Positions 23,488 to 35,456 of a DNA stretch of 64,000 bases are shown piece by piece. The stretch is from Chaetoderma sp. LZ-2023a (Eukaryota; Mollusca; Caudofoveata; Chaetodermatida; Chaetodermatidae). The translations under genes were made by a program, and so were the position numbers. Each line of letters opens with the position of its first letter. Position 1 is the stretch's first letter. The stretch is taken from the NCBI GenBank assembly GCA_034401795.1, contig CM067372.1, positions 19,247,924 through 19,311,923 of the forward strand. Direction: 5' to 3'. The notes beneath the pieces were generated by a model, which saw only the letters and a list, made by a program, of their open reading frames with translations, was not told the DNA's origin and searched no databases.

Positions 23488-24594
23488 ATGGATGCCGAAT
23501 TGTTGCAGGCTGAAGTGGCCAAATTAAAGCTAGAACTAGACCAAGCCAAAGATGAGAACACGAAACTAAGGGAAAGGGTTAAGAAAAGTAAACCTACTCT
23601 ACCTGGGGGTAATGATCATAAGGGCACCACAGGTGGGGTTGGGGAAAGTGAAATGTCACAACAAGCAGAACCCTCCCGCATAGTTTATCTAGCACCAGAG
23701 AAACGTCTGGAGAAATTTAGTGGGCCAGGGGATCACAGGTTAACCCTTGAGGAATGGATATCAGATATGAAAAATTATATAGAATCACATCCCATGTCCA
23801 GTGCCCAAGCTTACTGCTTCATCCGAAATAACCTTGTGGGACCAGCCCGAGCTGAAATTGAAAGCAGAGAAGAGGTAGAAACGGTAGATGAAGTTTTCCA
23901 CGTGTTGCAGGAAATCTTTAACGAGTCTGGAACTGTACACCAGCGCCGACAAGCTTTCTATCGGCGTCGACAAGATCCACGAGAAACAATACTAGAGTTT
24001 TCCCATGAGCTACTAAAGTTAATACGCTCCATTGAACAACTTGACCTTAGAAGTAAAAATGAAAAGGATGACATGCTGAAATCTCAATTTGCTGAGGGTG
24101 TTGCCGATATCAGTCTCAAAAGAGAACTTCACAGGCGGATTTCAGAATACGAAGAGGACACTTTCTTTGAAGTGCGTGACTGGGCCATTGAGTGGTGCAG
24201 AAGGGGCCAGCGAAATGAGGGAAGAGCACAAGTTAGAGAAGCAGCAGCCAACAGCATTGATGGAGATCTTCCCCTCATTGACCTAATGAAACGGCAAAAT
24301 CAGTTGTGGGAGCAACAGTTGCACAAGCAAGCAGAACAAACCCAGAAAATTGAAGAGCACATGGATGGACTTATGAAACTGATGATGCAGCAGACCAGGA
24401 ACCAGTCAACACCCAATAAAAGTCAAGTCAGTAAACAGCAATCAGTACCAGCTTGTTTTCAGTGTGGAAGTCCTCAGCACTTTATACGTGACTGTCCTCA
24501 AGCTAGACTAGGACATCAGGGAAATCCGTCGAATCAGGGTCTGGCAAGATATGACTACAACCCATCACAGCAAGGTAAGGCACCATTAAACTAG
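23488..24594 (+). CDS. gag: Gypsy Gag
   Basis: Structural protein that assembles the retrotransposon particle and packages its RNA. The frame opens a little earlier, but the first ATG is at 23488, giving 368 residues. Residues about 4-36 form a Leu/Glu-rich coiled coil (AELLQAEVAKLKLELDQ). The capsid-like part contains KFSGPGDHRLTLEEWISDM and FIRNNLVGPARAEI, resembling the gag fold of gypsy elements and PNMA-type domesticated proteins. A CCHC zinc knuckle, CFQCGSPQHFIRDC, lies near residues 323-336. No stop or frameshift interrupts it. The 3' end overlaps the pol frame by 16 nt. Confidence 0.93.
   Translation: MDAELLQAEVAKLKLELDQAKDENTKLRERVKKSKPTLPGGNDHKGTTGGVGESEMSQQAEPSRIVYLAPEKRLEKFSGPGDHRLTLEEWISDMKNYIESHPMSSAQAYCFIRNNLVGPARAEIESREEVETVDEVFHVLQEIFNESGTVHQRRQAFYRRRQDPRETILEFSHELLKLIRSIEQLDLRSKNEKDDMLKSQFAEGVADISLKRELHRRISEYEEDTFFEVRDWAIEWCRRGQRNEGRAQVREAAANSIDGDLPLIDLMKRQNQLWEQQLHKQAEQTQKIEEHMDGLMKLMMQQTRNQSTPNKSQVSKQQSVPACFQCGSPQHFIRDCPQARLGHQGNPSNQGLARYDYNPSQQGKAPLN
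24579..24594 (+). promoter_or_regulatory. Gag-pol -1 frame overlap
   Basis: Pol is open from 24579 in the -1 frame relative to gag, while gag ends with TAG at 24592-24594. The overlap holds CATTAAACTAG. ATTAAAC is near, but not identical to, a classic X XXY YYZ slippery heptamer, so -1 frameshifting is likely but its exact site is inferred. Confidence 0.5.
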
Positions 24595-27527
24595 TTTCGC
24601 CTGCCGTTGCGAGCCAGACGGTAGGCGATTATAATACAGGAGAACCTGCTATAATTAGTAATGCAATTGGTCGTTGTCCTGAGAGTAAAATTAAGATAGG
24701 CTCTGTAGAGATACCATGTCTCATTGATAGTGGAGCAGAGATATCCACTATCACTGAGTCTTTTTATTTGACACATTTGAAAGAGAGGGATGTTTCATTA
24801 GTTGACATAGGTTCACAAATAACGGTGTCCACAGCTAATGGAACAGAACTGCCTTTCATTGGCTATGTTGAGGTTAACATTGACCTGTTTGGCATGTGTA
24901 TTCAGGATGTAGGATTTTTAATTGTTAAGGATCCTTTTAGTGGGCCATCTGTCACTAGAAAAAAACGCTTACCAGGAGTTGTTGGAAGTAATATCCTACA
25001 GAAACTACATGTGCTACTGGGGGCAAACCAAACAATGAGTCAATCCATTTCTCAGAATCCAGGAGCAAAACCATGGTTGGAAGTGTTATCTTTATATGGT
25101 CAGCTTCCTGGTATCATGTATCAGCATGAAGAACTTTCCACCTATGGATATGTTAGAATTTCTGGTAGACAACCTATTTTAATTCCAGCCGGATCTGCCC
25201 GTGTTGTTACAGCCACAAGTCGTAGTGATATTTGTGCAAATTATTATGCCCTAGTGGAGAACTTGAAGGTAAGTACTCATCTCCCAAAAGGAGTAGTAGT
25301 AACACCAGCATATGTAAAAGTGGAGCAGGGCTGTCTAGCCGTAAGTATTGCCAACTTTAGTGAGGACGACGTATATCTGCAACCGCACCAACGGGTTGGA
25401 ATCTTGACCAAAGGGCTTCTTATTAACACAGAGACATTTGAAGTAGAATCCAAACAGTATGACTCCTCAATAGATAAGTTAGAAGTGAACCAAGCAGAAG
25501 CAGATTTATCTACTAGAGATATTGTTTCAAAATTGGATATTGGAAGTGACCTTACACTACAACAGCGGGAGCAGATAAATGATTTAGTTTTCAGGCATAA
25601 AAGGATTTTCAGTAAAGGTGATCATGATTTAGGCTACTGTGACTTGATTAAGCACAAAATTACGCTGACAGATGATATACCAGTTAAATTGCCACATAGA
25701 CGAATTCCTCCAAATCAAATGGAGCAAGTAACTAGGTACATCAATACACAACTTGCTTCTGGAATCCTTCGGCCAAGTATATCGCCATATGCCTCGGCAA
25801 TAGTGGTAGTTAAGAAAACTGATGGAACCATCAGGGTGTGTGGAGATTTCCGGTTATTAAATGCAAAGACTGTGAAAGATGCCCATCCACTCCCACGTGT
25901 TGAAGAAGCTCTGGATGCCTTAAAAGGTGTAAGATATTTCTCCACAATCGATCTTGCACATGGCTTCCTTCAATGTGCGCTGGAGGAAAAAGACATGCCC
26001 AAGACTGCTATACGTGTAGGAACCTTTGGACTCTTTGAATATACAAGATTGCCCATGGGGTTATGCAATTCTCCTGCAACATTTGCCCGTCTTATGCAAG
26101 CTTGTTTAGGTGATCAAAATCTGCTTACATTAATTGTTTATTTAGATGACATCTTGGTGTATGGACAATCATTTGAGGAAATGATAGAGAGGTTAGAACT
26201 AGTTTTTCAGCGTCTATTGAAATTTGGTCTCAAGCTCAAACCAGAGAAGTGCCATCTATTCAAGAAGAAAGTAAAATATTTAGGACACCAAATCTCAGAA
26301 GAAGGCATTGCCACAGATCCAGACAAAATAGAGTGTGTGAAGAATTGGAAAACTCCAAAGACCGAGACAGAGTTAAGATCGTTCATCGGCCTCGCCTCAT
26401 ACTATAGAAGATTTGTGAAAGGATTTGCACAGATAGCCAAACCTCTCCATCAACTGTTTGAAGGACATAATAAAAAGAAGAAACAGCTAAAGTCTAAGCA
26501 AAACCGCCGATCATTTTGTGAACGATGGGATGATTCCTGTGACAAAGCCTTTGAAAACCTCAAAGAAATGCTAACCAGCTGTCCATTATTAGGATACCCT
26601 GATTTTTCGCAACCATTCATCGTGGAAACAGATGCCAGTTACAGAGGCCTCGGTGCTGTTCTTTCGCAACAACAGGATGGCAGGTGTGTTGTCATTGCCT
26701 ATGCAAGTAGAGGACTCCGACCAGCTGAAAGAAATGATGCAAATTATAGTTCTATGAAACTCGAGATGTTAGGTTTGAAGTGGGCCATAACAGATAAGTT
26801 CCGAGACTATTTATTAGGTTCAAAATTTGTAGTATACACCGACAGTAATCCTCTTTCATATATACAAACAGCCAAATTAGGAGCGACAGAAGCTAGATGG
26901 ATGGCACAGTTGTCTCAGTTTGATTTTACTGTTAAATATCGTTCAGGGAAGTCCAATCGGAATGCAGATGCTCTTAGCCGGTTACATGCTAAGGTTCATG
27001 CTAAAGCAGAAGAATTGTTCCTGGATCGTAGAACCGTTTTTGGGGGAATAGTCGTACCGGTGGAATTAAGAAGGAAAATCAGTGAGTTGCAAAGATTGGA
27101 TGTATCAGCAGAGGAGATGCAGACCTCGGGTCAATCAAGCCCATCAACGGATGCGCATAGTGTTTCAGATACCTTGCCATCATCCAGTAGTACAGAATTA
27201 GCTGAACTGCAGAGATTAGATAGTGAGGTTGGAAGACTGGTATATTTTTGGAAACATGGAAAACCTGCTAGAAACCAGACTCGCAATGAATCTAGTAACG
27301 TTCAGAAATTAGTCAATCAATGGAATCATTTGAGGGAAATTAAGGGTGTTCTATATCGTATCATTTGGGTGGATGGCCAAGAAGTGACCCAATTATTGTT
27401 ACCCTCCTCATTGAAGAGTCAAGTTCTGGAAGCCATTCATGACAAGATGGGACATCAAGGTAAGGAACGAACCTGGATGTTGATCAGAGCACGGTGCTAT
27501 TGGCCAAAAATGTTTGCCGAAATATAA
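24579..27527 (+). pseudogene. pol: Gypsy Pol, part 1: protease, RT, RNase H, integrase start
   Basis: Order of domains: aspartic protease with LIDSGAEIS near 24725, a spacer of about 250 residues, then reverse transcriptase. The RT runs from YASAIVVVKKTDG through FSTIDLAHGF and the catalytic YLDD box at 26139-26150 to YLGHQISEEGI. RNase H follows (FIVETDASYRGLGAVLS, VYTDSNPLSY), then the N-terminal zinc finger of integrase (HDKMGHQGKERTW). All key acidic residues I can check are present. The frame stops at TAA 27525-27527 in the middle of the HHCC zinc finger. The same frame reopens at once, so this is a single nonsense change in an otherwise open Pol. No usable ATG lies at the 5' end, consistent with expression by frameshift from gag. 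Confidence 0.93.
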
Positions 27528-29066
27528 AGTCACTGTCAACATTGTCAACGTTGTTTGTTAGCCAAATCAAAGCCAAAGGTTCACACTACCATGAAAAGTT
27601 TGATTGCTAGGAAACCATTGGACATATTGGCTATTGATTTTACACTGTTAGAACGATCTAGTGATGGACGTGAAAATGTACTAGTGATGACTGATGTCTT
27701 TACAAAACTAGTCCTGTGTGTTCCAACACGTGACCAAAAGGCACATACCGTTGCAGAAGCATTGGTTAAAGAATGGTTTTTAAGATATGGTATACCACGC
27801 TCCATTCATAGTGACCAAGGCAAGAATTTTGAATCTTCCGTTATTGCAGAATTGTGTAGCATGTATAATATCAAAAAGACCAGAACTACACCATACCATC
27901 CCCATGGAAACGGACAGACTGAGAGGTTTAATCGGACATTTCATGATTTGTTGAGGACATTAACACCAGAACAGAAGCGGAAATGGCCTAAGTACATTCC
28001 AGAGTTGGTCTGGGCTTACAATGTGACACCTCATGCATCAACTGGTTATTCACCTCATTTTCTTTTCTTTGGCCAAGAAGCCTGGTTGCCCATTGATAGT
28101 ATGTTGTCAGGTGGCACGGATACACATGAGGACATGGCTATGCATGACTGGATAGAACAGCATCAAAAGAAAATGGAGATCGCTCAGAAATTAGCAGGAA
28201 ACAAACTCAGGGAGGAAGCAGAAAAACGTCAGAAACGATGTGATGAAAAGGCTAGTGATTTTGATATATCCCCAGGAACCAAAGTTTACATCAAGAATAG
28301 AGGAATAAAAGGGCGGAACAAGATTCAAGATCGGTGGTGTGATAAACCCTATGTAGTAATTAGACGAATAGATCCATTAAATCATGTCTATGAGATTCAA
28401 CCAATAACTGGCATTGGCAATATTAGGCGAGTACATAGGACTGAATTGTTAAATGTGCATGAATATGTTAGTATGTGTGACAGAGATGTTATTCCCAGTG
28501 ACGATAAGAATTCTTGTGATGAGGAGTTCCAGCAAGGTGAAGACAACATAGATGATGATCAACCAGATATATCTACCTCAGAGAATGAAGATATTGATTT
28601 GTCTAATGTAGCTGCTGCTTTAAATAATGCAGATATTAATCGAACACCAGTCACAAATCATCAAAGTAACCATTTAGAATCAGCAAGCCGCTTAAGGAGT
28701 ACGACAAGTAAAACGGTTCAGGAAATAGCAGAGTCACTGGATAATATTGGACCTGATCTACGGTTAGGAGTGACAGATGGATTATCCATTGGACATGGTA
28801 GGATATTCCAGGATGCTAGTAAAGTCTCTGAGAACATTGGGGAACCTCCAATTCTTAGGCGATCTACACGGATCACAGCGGGAAAGCATAGCGACAGGTT
28901 AGGGTATACAGATACCAGTCAACTCACCAGTGAAGCCGTACAAGTTGTGGTGAAACAAGAAGGGTTTATGAGTGAAAGCACATCAGGAATCATAGCCGAC
29001 CTAGCTAAGGCTCAACGTTTATTAGCACTAGTTCTAACAAAACAACTTAGCCCAGTTGATAAATAA
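27528..29066 (+). pseudogene. pol: Gypsy Pol, part 2: integrase core and C-terminal tail
   Basis: Continues in the same frame after the premature TAA. It starts with the remaining CxxC of the zinc finger (HCQHCQRC), then the DDE integrase core: LAIDFTLL carries the first Asp, HSDQGKNF the second, and NGQTERFNR the Glu. A GPY/F-like module follows (NKIQDRWCDKPYVVIRR), then about 200 residues of acidic, low-complexity C-terminus (EDNIDDDQPDIS) with no chromodomain I can recognise. Integrase would join element cDNA to the host chromosome. It ends about 30 nt before the 3' polypurine tract, so there is no env gene. Confidence 0.92.
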
Positions 29067-29088
29067 TTGTCGGGACGACAAAATGAAA

Positions 29089-29099
29089 GTTGGGGAGAA
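29089..29099 (+). promoter_or_regulatory. Gypsy polypurine tract
   Basis: GTTGGGGAGAA immediately before the 3' LTR start (TGTGAGAGAG at 29100), the expected position for the plus-strand primer. Confidence 0.8.
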
Positions 29100-29715
29100 T
29101 GTGAGAGAGTGAATTTACATGACTTTAATTAATGAATAAATAACTTTCCACCCAGCCTATGTACTTGTTTAAGCCACACGGTATATGCTCAATTCCAGCA
29201 TTCGCTGGTCATATTAATTAACCTGTCACCCTCCCAGCTAATTTATGCATGCTTGGTGTATGAATATGTATCTAAGAGAGGAGCTGGACTTGGTTGCTGA
29301 GTGCATCTTGGATAGTAATCTTGTGTCACATGAGATAACTTGAGGTATCCATGTGAAACTGAGTTGGTTTAATCCGGCTATCCCATAGGTGTAATTTAGT
29401 AACTAAGATATAGTTCAGGACTATTTGGCATCAATTAAAATCTGACCAGATCAGGTTGCAGTAATGGGAGGCAGGGAGAACAGCTGAGTGAGAGAGGAAG
29501 TCAGAACTGTGTTTAATAGGACCGGACTGTGCATAGCAGGAGTGAGAGTAAAAACCTATAAAGGTTAGCACAGTGAATTGCATGGCATTTACCTAAAAAT
29601 ATAGACATGGCTGTTTTTCGGCATTGTATGGCAAATTAAAGGATGAGAACTGAATAACCAGGCTTCATGGTAAGTGAAATTTAACATTTAATTAAGTATG
29701 ATGTAATCCAACACA

Positions 29716-29747
<32 letters not shown>

Positions 29748-30429
29748 GCACACACATGCATGCATGAACGCCTGCACGCATGCACCACACACACACACGT
29801 GCAGGCACGCATACACACACCCACCCAACACACAGAGCCTGAACGGGATACAATAATATTAGTATTCAGCTATTGTACAGAAAGCAGGGAATATTTCAGC
29901 AGGAATAAACTATTTGATATTGCTCATTAGATGGTCATTTTGCTTAATGAGGTGAGAAGAGAATCCGTCCAGGGTAGTGAATTTCCAAAACAGTCACCAA
30001 TCATATGGGCTGGTTTGTTGAATTGTAGATCCTGGGAATTTGGGATGAAACTGGGCAGTGTGCACACACATATTAGCGTCATGAACTGTGGGATTTAAGC
30101 TAGACACACTATGTATACTGCCTGCTACAATTACCATGCAGCTGCAGGTGCATTGTAGAAGCGTTTAATATGGCTAGCGGGTCAGTTGATTTAATTATCC
30201 TCCATGAGGCTGCACAACCAGACACCCTTAGATGTTGGTAGAAATCAAGGGGGAGGACTGCTGTCAGTAATAAACTGTGCAGGGCTCTGACTAGACATAT
30301 TTATTTCCCTTTCTTGACTTACTACCTAGTGTATATCTAATGCGTTATTCTGCATCTAGTTGGTGTAAATAATACAGTGGATGATTTCTTATTGGACTAA
30401 TCGGCTTACCCTGTATAATAATAATGATG

Positions 30430-30493
<64 letters not shown>

Positions 30494-31641
30494 TAATAAA
30501 TATCACTGGATATTATTTTGTTTACATTTTAATGAATACTTATATTAAGGAGGAAATGGGTTAATATGAGATTTGCAATGCTGTAGCGTAAATGGGCCAT
30601 TATAAACAGGCTATGTTCCATATATACATTATACCTTACCATAATTGAAAAGTAGCTTAGTGGATTATCTTAATATTTTACATATACTTTGTTGGGCGTT
30701 TTGATGACGTTGTTACCATGTAGTAATTACTTTATTCAGGATTCAAATGACGGCTATTCGGTGGGATTGCTGTAGAGAATCTGGCATCCGAAATGTTGTC
30801 TTGTAAGCTATGGGGTGAGTGTCAGGAAATGTAATTACATCCAAGTATGGATGTCTGGTGTGATCTTAGAAGCTATTCCATATCCTATTAAGTTGTGCAC
30901 CCAGACTTTACTACTATCCTATATCCGGTATGTCATCTGAATGGACAAGATGGTTACTAACCAATGGTGTTGATGTAATCATGGGACGTTGCCGAAAAAG
31001 GAACATCAATAATAATTAAAAGAAAAATATAATCTAGTTATGGAACTGGAAGCTAATAGAATAAGTATATTGTTTATTATATATTTATGCTTTGATAAAC
31101 TAGTTAGGATCGCTGATTGAGACATAGCTAGAATGTAGATGAATGATAAGATCAGGAAATGTTATCTGATAGTCGGATTATGCAAGCATGGTGTAACTTT
31201 ATGAAGACATTTAGATTGTTTTGATTATACTTTTATGATATATAATATTGGTATTTTATTGTATTGTTCTTATGGATATGAACACCCAGTAAGAGGCGTC
31301 CATGTGACCGCATATTGCAATGGGATTAATTTGGGTCACAATTAATCGTCCATGGGTTTCCATATCCTGCCATATATTAAGATTATTCCTTAATGTGTTT
31401 ATCCTCTTTTCTTTTAACTATGTATGATACATCAGGGTTTCTGATACATGAGTTTTAACCTGAAAACCATGGTATTCAAAGCAACATCACTGTAAATAAA
31501 TTCGCCTATATAGCATTTCATCAGCCAGTGTTTATGTTTCATCTATTCCTCAATTCAACGAACTTAAGGTGACATATAAGAACTGTGTCACTCGTAGCCG
31601 GGTAGTACAACCATATTGCAAAATGTATTTACCCTGTTACA
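29100..31641 (+). repeat. Gypsy 3' LTR (2542 bp)
   Basis: Near-identical to 20020-22555. Differences noticed by eye: GGCATC for GGCGTC near 29428, GATCAGG for GATCAAG near 31153, AACTGTG for AACTTTG near 31583, and two extra ATA units in the microsatellite. It ends CCCTGTTACA. Confidence 0.95.
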
Positions 31642-31645
31642 CATA

Positions 31646-31979
31646 TGTTAGACGTGTCCACTTCAGTTTAAACATTTTAATATGTTCAAACATGGAGGTT
31701 TCAACATTAATATGTTTAAACGGGATTTGAACGTTTACAAACCGAAACAAGAGTAACAATGAATATGAGATATAGGCCATGTAATATCAGTCATTTCAAT
31801 AGTTGAATTTCCAAGGTACGTGAAACTACAATGCTACAACTACAAACCAATAACCACATGACGTAGAGATAATATATGAAGTAAAACAATTGTGTTAAAT
31901 ATAAACCATATATGATATATGTAAGTCATTCGAGTGAAGTGTCAAAAGAATATGAAGCAATGATGTTATTAACACGCAA
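31646..31979 (-). other. BEL/Pao 3' internal region, proximal piece
   Basis: Non-coding AT-rich sequence between the BEL integrase stop and the gypsy insertion. It joins 19832-20019 across the insertion. A duplicated ATATGTTCAAACATGGAGG-like motif occurs at 31660-31730. Confidence 0.65.
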
Positions 31980-32813
31980 TTAATAGTCATATGATTTAGC
32001 TATTATCTTGATTTTGTCTTTGGCAATTAATGACGCTTCTCTAGATGGGCGTAAACATGGCATGTCCTGAAGATTTGATTCATTACTAGCATGGTTAACG
32101 TTGGATTTGATGCTAGTATCAGGAATTATTGTGGTTGATACCTCAAGAGGGTATAGTTTGTTATGTGGTCGATTCGTAACACCTTTGGCAGTTTTAATTT
32201 TAGCCAAACGGACCAAGTTATCGTTGCCGTAGATAAGTTCTGTTACATGTGCGAGCTTCCAATTTATCCGATTTTTAATATCATCATGAACTAGAACTAC
32301 GTCACCCACCCGTATGACATTATCAGTACCGCCGGTACGTTTATTACCCGTAGAAATGTGTCTTTCTCGTAACGCAGTGACGTACTCATTAATCCACCGT
32401 TGCCAAAAATGTGTTTGTAGCATGGCTAGACGCCTAGCACGCTTTTCGAGCTCAATTTGTGAATCGCCGAATGTCGCATCTTTAATATCATCGTCTGTTA
32501 CATCTACATGCGGTAGATTGGTAAGAACGCGTCCGTGTATTAAGTGTGAGGGTGTTAAAGGGGTGGGATCATTTATGTCCGCTGAGTAATACGTTATCGG
32601 CCTGTTGTTCAACACGGTTTCAATTTCAGTCACGACAGTAGTGAGTTCTTCTAGGGTTATGAATGCCCTGCCAAGGACCTTCTTGAGAACAGTTTTCGTC
32701 AGTCCGATTAGCTTTTCCCAAAAACCTCCATGCCAGGGAGCACACTTTGTGATAACTGCCCAATCAACATGCTGGCTTGTCATGAATTCTCCAACTTCAC
32801 TAGAATTGAACAA
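31980..32813 (-). pseudogene. pol: BEL/Pao integrase core end plus DUF5641-like tail
   Basis: Open for 277 codons. The integrase end shows KCAPWHGGFWEKLIGLTKTV with the last catalytic region and ETVLNNRPITY. The tail shows TPSHLIHGR, HFWQRWINEYV, LRERH and GDVVLVHDD, which is the DUF5641 domain that characterises BEL/Pao integrases. It is the best preserved part of the element. Its frame differs from the upstream pieces. Confidence 0.92.
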
Positions 32814-33083
32814 CTTACTGATTTCCCTCCCCGCCGACAGAAAAGTTGAGGCATTGTCAGATCAATTTGTTCGGTAGAGATCTACGAGCGGCAAAGCGTC
32901 TGAAGGCGTGAAGAAATGAAGCAGTAGATCAATTTGATACCGTTTCAAGATGTACCGCACGAGTATTAGCGCATGTAAATAATAGAATGTATGCTTTATC
33001 TCCATGTCTTCTTCTACTGTTCGATTTAACATAGATCGCTCCAGTATAGTCTAATCCGCAGATGGTGAACGGGGGTGCTTCTT
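32814..33083 (-). pseudogene. pol: BEL/Pao integrase core, degenerate
   Basis: Links the integrase zinc-binding part to its C-terminal half. Frames are disrupted, but RFVRYILKRYQIDLL-like fragments and the spacing indicate the DDE core lay here. Confidence 0.6.
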
Positions 33084-33942
33084 TTAGTCGACGTGCAGAA
33101 GTGATGGTGACTCTGGTAACGCGTAAGCGGATCCAGTTACTAGTTTACACTGGACGCAGTGTCTAAGTACGCTTTTATCTGTTTGACGTATTCTGGTTAT
33201 CCAAAATCTTTGACGCAAATATGCCATTGTTGACTCTTGACCTGCGTACAAAATTCTATCGTGAGCATCTCGGATTACAAGTTTTGTAAAAAGACCTGTT
33301 TGCGGGTAGCAAAATCGGGAATTTTGCATCATAGTGTACCGGCGCATTATGTAATCGACCACTTACACGCAGAAATCCATTACTGTCGCAAAACAGACGT
33401 AACTGTCTCACTAGCGTATTTCTATTCTTATGCCTTTCATTTCGAAGTACTTCTAATTCTCGCCTATAGTGATCCTGTTGTACGTATTTTATCCAAGTGT
33501 TCTCTGCAGCAGTAACCTCACTGACGGATAAATAATGCGTGTTTGCACGTTGCTTAGTTCGCAGTAGTTCTATGAAGCGCATTGCATAAGCAGTCACTCT
33601 GTACAGTTTCAAAAGTGATGAGTAATTCTCTGGATTTATGATACCTAATCCGATGGGATTGGGACTCGAATTGTCCTCAGTTTTGGTGTCCCGTTGTGAC
33701 AGACACAAAACTGATTGACATGTCGGGTCTGTACCCGTAGTTAGAACTGCACTGTCAAACAAATGACAAAGAGACCAATCGCCTTGACTAAGCCAGCTCG
33801 GCCCATTCCACCAGATTTGTGACTGACCGAGTTCTGATGACGTCAGACCACGCGAAACCAAATCTGCTGGATTGTCAGCTGTAGGACAGTATTTGAACTC
33901 ATCAATCGATTTGGATTTAATCACCTTAAGTCGATTTGTCAC
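33084..33942 (-). pseudogene. pol: BEL/Pao linker and integrase zinc-binding domain
   Basis: Two overlapping frames. The upstream one (33256-33942) carries PTADNPADLVSRG, typical of the RNase H-integrase junction in BEL elements, and SGRLHNAPV. The downstream one (33084-33362) carries LVIRDAHDRILYAGQESTM, FWITRIR and HCVQC, the HHCC-type zinc-binding motif. A frameshift near 33300 divides them. Confidence 0.88.
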
Positions 33943-34309
33943 GAATGTCGGTAGTATTTGTCACTATTAACCCAATGCAAAACGATCTGACTGTCCGACC
34001 ATAATACTCGTTTCGAAATCGTAATTACTGGTGCAATCGATTTGTGTACATAATCTAATAAGTTCGATGCTATTAGCGCTGCTAATAATTCAAGTTGTGG
34101 AATGGTTAATTCCTTGATGGGCGCAATTCGTGATTTTGCCATAACGATAGAAGCTTCTTCATGACGCACATCACGTATGTACACAACGCAACCGTATGCC
34201 ACTTTGCTCGCATCAGCGAACGCATGCCGTTCCTATGCAGAATCTGGGTCTGACTTATGCTTGAAATATTGTCGCTCGAGTTTCGTATTTGACGCGGAAG
34301 AAAGATCAT
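33939..34309 (-). pseudogene. pol: BEL/Pao RNase H domain
   Basis: Frame fragments with AYGCVVYIRDV, KSRIAPIKELTIPQLELLAA and VLWSDSQIVLHWV. These are the BEL-type RNase H blocks containing its Glu and Asp residues. A frameshift near 34200 splits the domain. Confidence 0.88.
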
Positions 34310-34529
34310 CGACGATCTCCTTCCATTCGCTTACTAGATCATCTGAAATTGGTTGATCACAATCGTATTTAGATTTCCATAGTGCTTGTATGAATAGTTT
34401 CGCTCGTACTTGAATTGGTGATAAATAACCTAGAGGGTCATAAATGTATGCAGCTACTTTAACTACGGTTCGCTTGGTGATACTTCGTCTTTACTATCAA
34501 TCGCAACATTATGTCGATAGGAAATACAA
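34310..34529 (-). pseudogene. pol: BEL/Pao RT-RNase H connection, degenerate
   Basis: Fragments such as YDPLGYLSPIQVRAKLF and WKSKYDCDQPI-like reading on the minus strand match the connection region after the RT palm. The frame is interrupted. Confidence 0.65.
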
Positions 34530-35281
34530 TCAGCTTCGGTATCCCATTGAATTTAATGTTTTTAATGGTTTAATGTACTCTCGCAATTCTAGAGAATTTG
34601 TCGACCAAGCTCCCAACTGAAATCTGCCTGCTGACATTATTTCATTGGCGTCATCGTAGTACTGAATAGCTTCCCACCCACTGTCGCAACCTGTAACCAC
34701 ATTATCTACGTAAATATTGTTTGATAGGTCATGTGCAATGATTGATTGATTAGCTTCTAGGTGGCTACGGACAGTGGAATTCAGGATGAACGGTGAGCAA
34801 ACTGCTCCAAGCAAGATGACCTTGAACTGGTAGACCTCAAAATCACTTTCAGGGTCATGGTAATTGGATAACCAGTAAAATTTAGTGTATTTGCGATCGT
34901 CCCGGTCCAAGCCGATTTGGTGAAATGCTTTCTGAATATCAGAAGTGATAGCTATCTGATGAAGTCTAAATCTTAATATGATAGCTGCTAAATTGTTCAA
35001 TAATGGGGGTCCTGTTTGTAAAAAGTCATTCAAGAACGGTCATACACTACACGTAATGGGGTTGAATCCGAATCCTTTTTTACTGCTCTGTGAGGCAAGT
35101 AGTGCCCACACGTTGTGTCATCATTATCTACGGGTTCTATGTAGCCACGTGAGAGTTGCTCCTGAATAATGTTATTGTAAGCCTCGCGTAAATCCGGAGA
35201 AAGTCGTTGTATCATGGCACGAGTTCGATTTTCTGTCACCGATCGATTAATTGGCAATGGCAAGTGATCATATATTTCCAC
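34530..35281 (-). pseudogene. pol: BEL/Pao reverse transcriptase
   Basis: Two frames. The N-terminal one (35030-35281) has INRSVTENRTRAMIQRL, GYIEPV and YLPHRAVKK. The C-terminal one (34530-35033) has LNDFLQTGPPLL-like DFLQTGPPLLNNL, ITSDIQKAFHQIGL with the first catalytic Asp, and YVDN where BEL elements have YVDD, so the second catalytic Asp is Asn. The frame break falls near 35033. The active-site change alone would probably kill polymerase activity. Confidence 0.9.
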
Positions 35282-35456
35282 GGTAATTTTGCTATGTAGC
35301 GTCCCTCTTCTTTTCGAATATGAGTTTTGGAATAGTCTACATGATCAATAACTGATTTGAGTTCATCATTTTGCACTCCTATTGTTTTTAAGTCCCAGAA
35401 TTTATGTAACCCGATCAATATTGACATGATATACGGCGGTATGTTTAGATCGCTGG
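35282..35456 (-). pseudogene. pol: BEL/Pao protease-RT linker
   Basis: Contains HKFWDLKTIGVQ and HIRKEEGRYIAKLPWK, the conserved segment preceding the RT in BEL/Pao polyproteins. Its frame differs from both neighbours. Confidence 0.8.

Larger units (their letters stand above)
20020..31641 (+). mobile_element. Young Ty3/gypsy LTR retrotransposon
   Basis: Complete plus-strand element of 11.6 kb with two LTRs of about 2.54 kb, a primer-binding site, gag, pol and a polypurine tract. CATA on both sides (20016-20019 and 31642-31645) is a 4-bp target-site duplication. By eye the LTRs differ at only about three substitutions plus a 6-bp microsatellite change, so insertion was recent. The one clear lesion in pol is an in-frame TAA in the integrase zinc finger. 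LTRs of this length are at the long end for gypsy elements. Confidence 0.95.

Noticed and set aside
29066..29100. An env gene making the gypsy element retrovirus-like
   Set aside because: Only about 30 nt separate the end of pol from the polypurine tract, so there is no room for env.
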